Assembly (NCBI GenBank): GCA_030266465.1
Contig: JAJDIA010000002.1
Coordinates: 1-58,889, forward strand
DNA length: 58,889 nucleotides
Source: Parabacteroides sp. OttesenSCG-928-G21
GTDB lineage: Bacteria > Bacteroidota > Bacteroidia > Bacteroidales > Tannerellaceae
Reading direction: 5' to 3'
In this document: positions 43,913-51,383 of the stretch, piece by piece
How positions within the stretch are numbered: the first letter of the stretch is position 1
Layout: each line of letters opens with the position of its first letter
Translations under genes and position numbers: made by a program
The notes under the pieces: model-generated
Database searches by the model: none
What the model was told of the DNA's origin: nothing
Seen by the model: only the letters and a program-made list of their open reading frames with translations

Positions 43913-44617
43913 AGCCGGTTCGTTCAATAAATCCATAAATTCCATCGTACGGGCTTCCATCTGGTTTACCACTTTGTCGACTTGTGAAACCAAATAGTTG
44001 TAGGCAAACAAGGCAATGATACCAACGATCAGACCGCCAACAGTTGTTACCAGCGCTTCATAAATACCTCCGGACAACAAAGTCACATCCACGTTTGATC
44101 CGGCATTTGCCATATCGAAGAAGGCGCGAACCATACCGGTCACTGTTCCAAGGAATCCGATCATAGGGGCTCCGGCTGCTGTTGTGGCAATTACAGGAAA
44201 ACCTTTTTCCAGTTTGGCCACTTCCAGATTACCCACATTCTCAATCGCTACTAATACATCATTCATCGGACGCCCCAAACGGCTGATCCCTTTTTCAATC
44301 ATACGGGCAGAAGGAGTATCTGTGCTACGGCACAGATTGAGTGCCGATTCCACTTTGCCTTCGTGTATATAATCTTTGATTCTGTTCATAAATGACTCAT
44401 CTTCTTTTCCGGCCCGTTTTATAACCAGTATCCGTTGGATAAAGATATAAATAGCCAACAAAGACATCAGCAATAAAACAACCATTATCCAGCCTCCTTT
44501 AAAGGCGAGGTCAATCACGTTAATCTCTGCTTCTGTGGGAACTGTTACTGCCGTAAACTCAGGCATCTGTTCTGCCGCTTGTGTCCCTACGGCTTGGAGT
44601 GATAGCAAAATACTCAT
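43907..44617 (-). CDS. exbB: ExbB/TolQ/MotA-family proton channel protein
   Basis: A 236-residue protein with three membrane helices (near residues 38-58, 135-160 and 180-205). The conserved stretch IATTAAGAPMIGFLGTVTGMVRAF and ALVTTVGGLIVGIIALFAYNYL are the channel-lining helices. With ExbD it forms the proton-driven motor for TonB. It lies 28 bases after pdxJ; the pdxJ-exbB-exbD-tonB order is common in Bacteroidetes. Confidence 0.94.
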   Translation of the reverse strand: MSILLSLQAVGTQAAEQMPEFTAVTVPTEAEINVIDLAFKGGWIMVVLLLMSLLAIYIFIQRILVIKRAGKEDESFMNRIKDYIHEGKVESALNLCRSTDTPSARMIEKGISRLGRPMNDVLVAIENVGNLEVAKLEKGFPVIATTAAGAPMIGFLGTVTGMVRAFFDMANAGSNVDVTLLSGGIYEALVTTVGGLIVGIIALFAYNYLVSQVDKVVNQMEARTMEFMDLLNEPAN

Positions 44618-44645
44618 CGTTTTGTTTTATTAATTTGTTATATTA

Positions 44646-45365
44646 CTATTTACTGATTAATTGCTGTTTGTATGCTGTGATAGTTTCTTTTAATCCCAGG
44701 TAAAGTGCATCTGCGATCAGCGCATGTCCGATAGAAACCTCTTCCAACCATGGGATTTGTTGATTTAAGAAAGCCAGATTATCAAGATTCAAGTCGTGTC
44801 CGGCATTAACGCCCATTCCCAGATTCTTCGCCAAGCGTGCTGCTTCAACAAAAGGAGCAACAGCATTTTTTTTGTCAATAGGATACTGGGTAGCATATGG
44901 TTCTGTGTATAGCTCTACACGGTCGGCACCAGCTTTTGCTGCCCATTCGATAGCGGTAGGGTTCGTATCGACAAAAATAGAAGTACGTATACCCTGTTCT
45001 TTAAAAACATCCACCAGTTCATTCAATAGATCAAAATGTTTTTTTGTATCCCAACCGGCATTTGAGGTAATCGCATCAGGAGCATCGGGAACCAGAGTGA
45101 CCTGTGTGGGCCTGACTTTTGCGACCAAATCAACAAAACTAGCGCAAGGATATCCTTCAATATTGAGTTCGGTTTTTATGATAGATCTTAAAGCATAAAC
45201 ATCGCTGTAGCGGATATGTCTTTCATCAGGACGTGGATGCACGGTTATTCCTTCGGCACCAAATAATTCACAATCAACAGCAACTTTTACCACATCGGGA
45301 ATATTTCCACCACGCGCATTACGAATCGTTGCAACCTTATTGATGTTTACACTTAATTTTGTCAT
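44646..45365 (-). CDS. pdxJ: Pyridoxine 5'-phosphate synthase
   Basis: A 239-residue TIM-barrel enzyme that makes pyridoxine phosphate from 1-deoxyxylulose 5-phosphate and 3-amino-2-oxopropyl phosphate. It shows [32 protein letters not shown] (substrate-binding His/Arg), [18 protein letters not shown] and [11 protein letters not shown]. It is the first gene of the pdxJ-exbBD-tonB row and divergent from the CBS gene. SerC, encoded at 37 kb, serves the same PLP pathway. Confidence 0.96.
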   Translation of the reverse strand: MTKLSVNINKVATIRNARGGNIPDVVKVAVDCELFGAEGITVHPRPDERHIRYSDVYALRSIIKTELNIEGYPCASFVDLVAKVRPTQVTLVPDAPDAITSNAGWDTKKHFDLLNELVDVFKEQGIRTSIFVDTNPTAIEWAAKAGADRVELYTEPYATQYPIDKKNAVAPFVEAARLAKNLGMGVNAGHDLNLDNLAFLNQQIPWLEEVSIGHALIADALYLGLKETITAYKQQLISK

Positions 45366-45394
45366 TCGATAACGTTAAATCTTTTTACTTTCGT

Positions 45395-45424
45395 TACATT
45401 TGCATAAATGTATCGGCAAATTTA
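45395..45424. promoter_or_regulatory. Divergent -7 elements for the CBS gene and pdxJ
   Basis: TACATTTG at 45395-45402 points right, toward the CBS gene. CAAATTTA at 45417-45424 is TAAATTTG on the minus strand and points left, toward pdxJ. The two promoters overlap, so they may interfere. -33 boxes are weak for both. Confidence 0.5.
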
Positions 45425-45449
45425 GCAGGATTTAGGAAATATTAGAACA

Positions 45450-46109
45450 ATGTTAGTGAAAGATTTCATAACAAAAGAAATTCCGGTGTTAAAAAGTTTT
45501 GATACTGTCGAATATGCGCTTTCTTTAATGGATGATTGCAAGGTAAGGCATTTGCCCTTATTGAAAGGCTCCATCTATCATTGCCTTATTTCCGATAAAG
45601 AACTTTTGTCTGCGACAGATCCGAAAGAGGCGATAGGAGAGTCTGTCTTTTTTGCTCCTGCAGTGAAAGAAAATAGTCATCTGCACGAGGTCTTGGCTTT
45701 AATGACCCGTTATGGTTTAAGCGTTTTGCCTGTTATTAATGTCGGAGGAGAATATCTGGGTGTAATTACCCAACAAAAAGTGATAGATGCTTTTGCTGAA
45801 TTATGCAATGCAGAAGCAGCAGGTAGTATCATTGTTTTAGAGTTGCTGCCTCAGGATTATTCGCTTTCTGAAATTGCCCGGATCGTGGAATCGAATAATG
45901 CACATATCCTGAATCTGTTTTCCACCCTTGATAAAGATACCGGCAGACTCCAGATGACAATTAAAATAAATCTGGAAGATGCTTCACCTGTGATTCGTAG
46001 CTTTGAGCGTTTTAATTATACGATTGTCTATCATTTTATGAAAACAGGAATGGTAGATGATGTTTTGCAGAAGCGAATGAATGAATTGCTTCATTACATG
46101 AATATGTAA
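45450..46109 (+). CDS. CBS-domain protein
   Basis: A 219-residue cytosolic protein with two CBS domains in the first ~125 residues (VKDFITKEIPVLKSFDTVEYA; CKVRHLPLL; LSVLPVINVGGEYLGVITQQ), followed by an ACT-like region (SIIVLELLPQDYSLSEIARI). CBS pairs bind adenine nucleotides. It is 19 bases ahead of the NAD kinase gene, so a nucleotide-sensing role for NAD metabolism is possible (inference). Confidence 0.85.
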   Translation: MLVKDFITKEIPVLKSFDTVEYALSLMDDCKVRHLPLLKGSIYHCLISDKELLSATDPKEAIGESVFFAPAVKENSHLHEVLALMTRYGLSVLPVINVGGEYLGVITQQKVIDAFAELCNAEAAGSIIVLELLPQDYSLSEIARIVESNNAHILNLFSTLDKDTGRLQMTIKINLEDASPVIRSFERFNYTIVYHFMKTGMVDDVLQKRMNELLHYMNM

Positions 46110-46128
46110 CACGGAAAAATTCTGTAGC

Positions 46129-47007
46129 ATGAAAATCGGAGTATTCGGGAGTGACCATCAGTTGGAAAAGCTGATTTTAATCAGACGTTTATTTGAGAAA
46201 TTATATGCCTTAGGTGCTGAAGTCTATATTGATGCACTATTTTATGATTTTTTGAAGGAAAAGCTTCATTATACACCTGCTAATAACGGGTTGTTAGATG
46301 ATGATAATACATTAAATATTGATATAGCTTTAAGTGTTGGCGGTGATGGTACTTTTTTGCGTACGGCAGCTCGTGTCAATATGCAGGCAATTCCGATTTT
46401 AGGCATTAATACCGGACGATTAGGTTTTCTGGCAGACATTAGCAGTAATGAAATAGACGAAACACTGGAGGAAATATTCAAGAATTATTATAAAGTAGAA
46501 GAACGCATACTACTCCATTTAGCTACTGAGAACTTTCAACCGGAACAATATAATTACGCCCTGAATGAAGTGGCAATCCTAAAACGGGATACCTCTTCCA
46601 TGATTACGATCCATACTTATCTGAATGATGATTACCTGACCACATACCAGGCGGATGGTCTGGTTATTGCCACACCAACCGGTTCAACAGCTTATTCTAT
46701 GAGTGTGAACGGACCGATTATTGTTCCGCAAAGCAACAGCATTGTCTTAACTCCTGTGGCTCCGCATTCCTTGAACGTGCGCCCTTTGGTTATTCCGGAT
46801 ACGACAAAAATCAGATTGAGTGTGGAAAGCCGGAATGATACCTTTCTGGTCGCTTTAGACGGACGCTCGGAAGTTTTTCCGGTAGAGACAGAATTACGCA
46901 TAGAAAAAGCCGCTTATTCAGCGAAAGTGGTGAAACGGCATAATCATACTTTTTATCAAACCCTCCGTGAGAAACTGATGTGGGGCGCTGATGCACGCAT
47001 GAAATAA
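46129..47007 (+). CDS. nadK: NAD kinase
   Basis: A 292-residue enzyme that phosphorylates NAD to NADP. The GGDGT motif with the catalytic Asp is at residues 71-75. NEVAI, YQADGLVIATPTGSTAYSMS and GPIIVPQ (nucleotide-binding loop) follow. Length is standard. It is probably cotranscribed with the CBS gene and is convergent with the DUF1080 gene, 16 bases apart. Confidence 0.97.
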   Translation: MKIGVFGSDHQLEKLILIRRLFEKLYALGAEVYIDALFYDFLKEKLHYTPANNGLLDDDNTLNIDIALSVGGDGTFLRTAARVNMQAIPILGINTGRLGFLADISSNEIDETLEEIFKNYYKVEERILLHLATENFQPEQYNYALNEVAILKRDTSSMITIHTYLNDDYLTTYQADGLVIATPTGSTAYSMSVNGPIIVPQSNSIVLTPVAPHSLNVRPLVIPDTTKIRLSVESRNDTFLVALDGRSEVFPVETELRIEKAAYSAKVVKRHNHTFYQTLREKLMWGADARMK

Positions 47008-47023
47008 GAATTTTATAAAGAAC

Positions 47024-47740
47024 TTATTTCGCGTTCCTTATTTTTACATTCCTGAAAGAAATAGCGGCATCTCCGTGTTTACCCTGTAAACCGATATACC
47101 CTTTCGTTGGCATTTCTGCCAGTGGGTTTGGTAGCCATTCCGGGATTTCGCTTTCATCCGGATTAACGGAACCGGAAGTCCATTTACTCATATCCATAGT
47201 AATTAGTTTTTTACCATTAAGTATAACGGATATGTTTTGACCTACACATTTAACGCGGATATGATTCCATTCGCCGGGTTTTCTTACAACGTTTTCCTGA
47301 CGAGGACCTAAATGTCCGTAAACTGCACCGCAGCGTTCATATGGTTTTGCATCACTCCATTGTGGGTAATGGTCGTCAGCAATCTGAATTTCCACAGAGT
47401 TGGGAATCCAGTTTACGGTATCTGTACAGTAAAAGACGATTCCACTGTTTGTCCCTGATTCATTTCTAAAATCAACATCCAGTTCAAAATTCTCATATTC
47501 TACCGTTGTCCAAATAGCCTCATCTTTCGTGGCGGTCAGAATCCCACTGTCCCAACTCCAGGCTTCAGGATCATAAGAGGCATCGGAAAGATCCGTGCCG
47601 AATAAAGGACGCCAGGAATTTCTTTGCGTTTGTTCTTCCGCATCTTCCTCTTCTATGGTTACGTTCTGATTCACCTCCTGGGCATATATGTTCCCGGCAA
47701 ACAGGAACATTCCAGCTATGATGTATATAATTTGTTTCAT
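47024..47740 (-). CDS. Exported DUF1080 (3-keto-glycoside hydrolase-like) protein
   Basis: A 238-residue protein with a signal peptide (residues ~1-20, cut near IYAQE). The rest is one DUF1080 lectin-like beta-sandwich (GTDLSDASYDPEAWSWDSG, DVDFRNESGTNSGIVFYC, KGYIGLQGKHGDAAISFRNV). The family includes 3-keto-disaccharide hydrolases, which act together with Gfo/Idh/MocA dehydrogenases and TIM-barrel isomerases; such enzymes are encoded at 11-13.8 kb. A joint pathway is inference. Confidence 0.85.
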   Translation of the reverse strand: MKQIIYIIAGMFLFAGNIYAQEVNQNVTIEEEDAEEQTQRNSWRPLFGTDLSDASYDPEAWSWDSGILTATKDEAIWTTVEYENFELDVDFRNESGTNSGIVFYCTDTVNWIPNSVEIQIADDHYPQWSDAKPYERCGAVYGHLGPRQENVVRKPGEWNHIRVKCVGQNISVILNGKKLITMDMSKWTSGSVNPDESEIPEWLPNPLAEMPTKGYIGLQGKHGDAAISFRNVKIRNAK

Positions 47741-47778
47741 TGTCAGTATATTTTATAGGACGAATACATAAAACAGAT

Positions 47779-47786
47779 CAAATATA
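47779..47786 (-). promoter_or_regulatory. -7 element of the DUF1080 gene
   Basis: Minus-strand TATATTTG fits TAnnTTTG. A TTCG-type -33 box lies at 47808-47811 with about 21 nt between. Confidence 0.5.
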
Positions 47787-47872
47787 TTCATTCTATTTTA
47801 TCCGGAACGAATCAAGCCCGCTAAAAAATGTTTTCTTATAAGATTACATCCTGTTTTCGTCGGAAATCTATG

Positions 47873-47880
47873 TACTTTTG
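47873..47880 (+). promoter_or_regulatory. -7 element of the ABC ATPase gene
   Basis: TACTTTTG fits TAnnTTTG. The predicted start of transcription, near 47887, rules out the GTG at 47880 as a start codon and supports the ATG at 47901. Confidence 0.5.
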
Positions 47881-47900
47881 TGTGCCGAAAAAGAGCTGTT

Positions 47901-49349
47901 ATGGAGAACCAAAAGAACATATTAACAATAACGGATTTTGTTCCCCGTTTACCTGAATTGAAATTTACAGCACCTATCAATTGGACCGTAAAATCAGGTG
48001 AACAATGGGCAATTATTGGTCCAAACGGATCCGGAAAGACTTTACTCGCTGATTTTTTACAACACAAACATGCTTGCAGGGAAGGTGAAATAGCTGTTGG
48101 GTTTGATGGAAATCTGTCAGATCAGATAAAAAGCATAGCTTTTAAAGATATTTACTCACTTACGGATACCCGAAATACATATTATCAACAACGTTGGCAT
48201 TCGACGGAAACAGAAGATATTCCTACCGTTAGGGAACTATTGGGTGATCCGGAAGGGGAAATGGCTCAAAAGATATTTGCTCATTTCCAGATAGATGCCA
48301 CTTTATCGAAACGGTTAATTTTTCTGTCGAGCGGAGAACTTCGCAAATTTTTGATTGTGCGGACACTGCTTACCCATCCGCGTGTCTTGATTTTAGATAA
48401 TCCGTTTATCGGACTGGATGCAGACTCGCGAATTTTACTCACGGATATGTTGAAGCAAATGACCGAGATGGAAGGATTGCAGATTATTCTGTTATTGGCC
48501 AATCCGAAGGATATACCGGAGTTTGTAACGCATATTCTGCCGCTTAAAAATCGACACTGTTATTCCCCGCTTTCACGGGAAAAATTTCTTTCCGATAGTG
48601 TGTTGATAAATGAACTTTTCCCGGAGAATAACGATAACTCTTACTCACTGCCGGTTGATGAATCAAAGGGTGTTTCTTCACATCAGGTAACTATCCGCAT
48701 GGAAGATATAGCGATACGTTATGGTGAACGGACTATTCTGGATGGATTGAACTGGGAGGTGAAAAACAATGAAAAATGGGCTTTGTTAGGGCCGAACGGT
48801 TCGGGTAAATCTACACTGCTAAGCCTGATTTATGCCGATAATCCACAGGCTTATGCCAACACTTTTTATCTTTTTGACCGAAAACGGGGTTCCGGAGAAA
48901 GTATTTGGGATATCAAAAAACGAATAGGCTATGTCTCACCGGAAATGCATTTGTATTATCAGGAAAATGTGCCTGCTGTTCGAATTGTAGGTTCCGGTTT
49001 TTTTGATTCTGTCGGGCTTCATCGGAAATGTACTCCGGAACAGGAAGTAACGGCGTTGGAATGGATGCGTATTTTCGGAGTAGATCATTTGAAAGACAGG
49101 TTATTTCTAACCCTTTCTTCAGGAGAGCAACGCCTGCTTTTGTTGGCCCGTGCTTTTGTTAAAGATCCGGATTTGTTGATTCTGGATGAACCTTTGCATG
49201 GTCTGGATTATGCTAACAAACAAAAAGTCGGTCGTGTTATTGAACTATTTTGTGAGCGACCCGGTAAGACATTGATTTATGTAACCCATTATCAAAACGA
49301 ATTACCTTCTTGTGTGGATAAGGCTTTCCGCTTAAAATCAAAGAAATAG
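47901..49349 (+). CDS. Double ABC-ATPase (ModF-like)
   Basis: About 482 residues with two ABC ATPase domains and no membrane part. Walker A motifs are GPNGSGKT near residues 41-48 and again near 300, and signature motifs are LSSGELRKF and LSSGEQRLL. Walker B segments are RVLILDNPF and LLILDEPLHGLD; the first has Asn where the catalytic Glu is normal, so the first domain may be degenerate. Overall it resembles ModF/PhrA of E. coli. No molybdate uptake genes are near; substrate or partner unknown. Confidence 0.87.
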   Translation: MENQKNILTITDFVPRLPELKFTAPINWTVKSGEQWAIIGPNGSGKTLLADFLQHKHACREGEIAVGFDGNLSDQIKSIAFKDIYSLTDTRNTYYQQRWHSTETEDIPTVRELLGDPEGEMAQKIFAHFQIDATLSKRLIFLSSGELRKFLIVRTLLTHPRVLILDNPFIGLDADSRILLTDMLKQMTEMEGLQIILLLANPKDIPEFVTHILPLKNRHCYSPLSREKFLSDSVLINELFPENNDNSYSLPVDESKGVSSHQVTIRMEDIAIRYGERTILDGLNWEVKNNEKWALLGPNGSGKSTLLSLIYADNPQAYANTFYLFDRKRGSGESIWDIKKRIGYVSPEMHLYYQENVPAVRIVGSGFFDSVGLHRKCTPEQEVTALEWMRIFGVDHLKDRLFLTLSSGEQRLLLLARAFVKDPDLLILDEPLHGLDYANKQKVGRVIELFCERPGKTLIYVTHYQNELPSCVDKAFRLKSKK

Positions 49350-49418
49350 ATCGTTATGGAAAGGTCGCGTTATCATAATTTTTTATTTGAAAGATTATGA
49401 TAAGGAAACCGTTTTATC

Positions 49419-49589
49419 GTAATGATTTAATCGATTCACCCGGGTGGAACGGTTGACTCACCCGGGTGGAACGACCGTCTCACCTGGGTGGAACGCTCGT
49501 CTCACCCGGGTGAATCGATTAAAAGTATGTGATGAAACGGGTAGATCGTTGTAATGAAAAGCTTAGTTTATTGCAATTAAAGGAGAATA
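49419..49589 (-). repeat. Palindrome array C with its conserved flank
   Basis: Array C has four 22-bp units at 49433-49520 with core AC at 49438, 49460, 49482 and 49504 and cores CCGG, CCGG, CTGG and CCGG. Units are 18-bp palindromes such as GACTCACCCGGGTGGAAC plus a 4-bp spacer. The flank at 49516-49589 and the end at 49419-49433 match array B in inverted orientation at about 90% identity. It lies between two convergent genes (ABC ATPase and DUF456). Confidence 0.92.
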
Positions 49590-49602
49590 GAAACAGGTTT
49601 AT

Positions 49603-50070
49603 TTAGAAGATAATCCGGTATAATAAATAAAAGCAGTATAAAAGTTTGGCTCCGGTGCCCAGTAAAAATCCAGTAAAAGCGCCAATGGAAGCACGCAAAG
49701 CGCTGTTGGCTCCTTTTCGGGCAAAAAGCAGTTCACCGATAAAAGCGCCAAGCAACATACCAAATAGCATACCTATGGCTGTGAAAAAGATTCCGACAAT
49801 CATGCCGATAATTGAACCGATCGTTGCATAACGGGAACCTCCGGATTTTTGGGTAATGTAAGGGGGTAATACGTTGTCAATAATCGTAACGATCAGCATA
49901 ATAATACCCATCCAAATCAAAAAAGGGGTGGAGAAGTCGCCGTATTTACTCCATTGTGCCAGCCATAGTCCGAGATAGGCTACAGGAGGGCCGGGAATAG
50001 CCGGTAAGATAGATCCGGCTGCTCCGATGAGCATACATAATACCGCTAAAGTGATTAAGAGTATATCCAC
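49603..50070 (-). CDS. DUF456-family membrane protein
   Basis: A 155-residue hydrophobic protein with about four membrane segments and a glycine-zipper pattern (GAAGSILPAIPGPPVAYLG, IGSIIGMIVGIFFTAIGMLFG). It matches the DUF456 family, whose function is unknown. It is 56 bases downstream of thioredoxin on the same strand, so the two may share a transcript. Confidence 0.85.
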   Translation of the reverse strand: MDILLITLAVLCMLIGAAGSILPAIPGPPVAYLGLWLAQWSKYGDFSTPFLIWMGIIMLIVTIIDNVLPPYITQKSGGSRYATIGSIIGMIVGIFFTAIGMLFGMLLGAFIGELLFARKGANSALRASIGAFTGFLLGTGAKLLYCFYLLYRIIF

Positions 50071-50125
50071 TTGTTCTATTATTTGAACAGCAAATATAAT
50101 CTATTCACAAAAGAATAAAGGATTT

Positions 50126-50422
50126 TTACAAATGATTTGTAATTTGCTCTAATAAGGTCATCTTATCCGTGACTCCGGAAAACCGCCACATGATTTCTCC
50201 TTTCTTAAAGAGGATGAAGGTAGGAACAACCTGAATCTGATACTGGTCAGCAAGAGCCTCGTTTTTATCAATGTCAATTTTGATTACGCGAGCTTTACCT
50301 TGTACCTCTTTACCTATTTCTTCCACAGCGGGTGCTATTGCTTTGCATGGACCGCACCAGGTTGCAAAGAAATCTACTAAAACAGGCTTTTCGCCCTGAA
50401 TGATGTCATGAAATGTTTCCAT
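50126..50422 (-). CDS. trxA: Thioredoxin
   Basis: A 98-residue classical thioredoxin with the redox motif WCGPC at residues 22-26 (Cys23, Cys26) and the cis-Pro segment QVVPTFILFKKG. It has no signal peptide and so acts in the cytosol. Lengthwise it is slightly shorter than the E. coli protein because the N-terminal strand is trimmed. Confidence 0.95.
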   Translation of the reverse strand: METFHDIIQGEKPVLVDFFATWCGPCKAIAPAVEEIGKEVQGKARVIKIDIDKNEALADQYQIQVVPTFILFKKGEIMWRFSGVTDKMTLLEQITNHL

Positions 50423-50626
50423 AGCTTATCGTTTATTATGATAACATGGGAAAGTAACAAAAAGTTTTGAAACAAAAATGCATAGAATCTCGCAAAGAAA
50501 TGGAAATTAATTACTTTTGGGAGAAATATAGTTTTTTGTGTTTTTTTTTCGAAAAGTGTAGGGTTTTGCTTTTCCCATTTATCTAATAAGGAAAGAATAT
50601 TCCAAAAGGAATGTTTTTTTGTTTTG

Positions 50627-50639
50627 AAACATATGTTTG
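50627..50639 (+). promoter_or_regulatory. -7 element overlapping a perfect palindrome
   Basis: TATGTTTG at 50632-50639 fits TAnnTTTG and lies 25 bases before the start codon at 50665. It overlaps AAACATATGTTT (50627-50638), a perfect 12-bp palindrome that might be a repressor site. Confidence 0.5.
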
Positions 50640-50664
50640 TTCGCAATATAAATCTATCATTATT

Positions 50665-51381
50665 ATGAGAAAATGTCTGTTTTTGACTTTTGTTCTCTGT
50701 TTGGGTTTGCAAAGTCAGGCGCAAAAAAAAGTCATATCATCTTTGCCTTATTCTGCGGAAGTAGTAAACGAATATATTACATCCTCGGGTAATCAGTTGA
50801 TTATTTACAATGGTAAAGAAGAGGCCAAATATCCATCACAAGCTATAAATCATCCGTTTTTGGATACGAGTGAATACCGGGAGGGAATAATTTCTTTCGA
50901 TGGGGTTGTTTATCCGAATATACGGGTGCGATTAAATGTTCATTCGGAAGAATTGATTGTGCAATCTCCGACAACTCGCTTGAATGTGGTTATACCGGCA
51001 GACCGGGTAGATTATGCTTACATATCCCCTTATTATATTATTCCTCATGATAAAAGTGATGGCTATGCTGAATTGCCGGAAGGTTATTATGTGTTACTTC
51101 ATGACGGGAAGCATCAGGTATTAAAAAGGGAGACGGCATTTATGCAATCAGGTGTAAAAGGAATGACAATGGAAGTTTCTTTTAAAAAACAAACGAAATA
51201 TTACATCTATAAAGATGGGAAATATACGAATGTTACAAGCCAGCGCTCTGTTCTGAAATTGTTTGATTCAAAAAAGAGGGAATTACAACAATTCATTAAA
51301 CAGAGCAATTTGAATTATAGAAAATTCCCCGAAGCTTATCTGGTTGCTGTTGCTGATTATTATGAAACTTTAGAACGCTGA
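50665..51381 (+). CDS. Secreted protein of unknown function ahead of a TonB receptor
   Basis: About 238 residues, starting at the ATG at 50665 (a longer frame adds non-signal residues). Residues ~1-19 are a signal peptide (cut near LQSQAQ). The mature part is rich in Tyr and beta strands (SPYYIIPHDKSDGYAELPEGYYVLL) and ends in a helical tail. I know no family name. It lies two bases before the TonB receptor gene, so it probably helps the receptor or its ligand handling (inference from position). Confidence 0.7.
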   Translation: MRKCLFLTFVLCLGLQSQAQKKVISSLPYSAEVVNEYITSSGNQLIIYNGKEEAKYPSQAINHPFLDTSEYREGIISFDGVVYPNIRVRLNVHSEELIVQSPTTRLNVVIPADRVDYAYISPYYIIPHDKSDGYAELPEGYYVLLHDGKHQVLKRETAFMQSGVKGMTMEVSFKKQTKYYIYKDGKYTNVTSQRSVLKLFDSKKRELQQFIKQSNLNYRKFPEAYLVAVADYYETLER

Positions 51382-51383
51382 TT

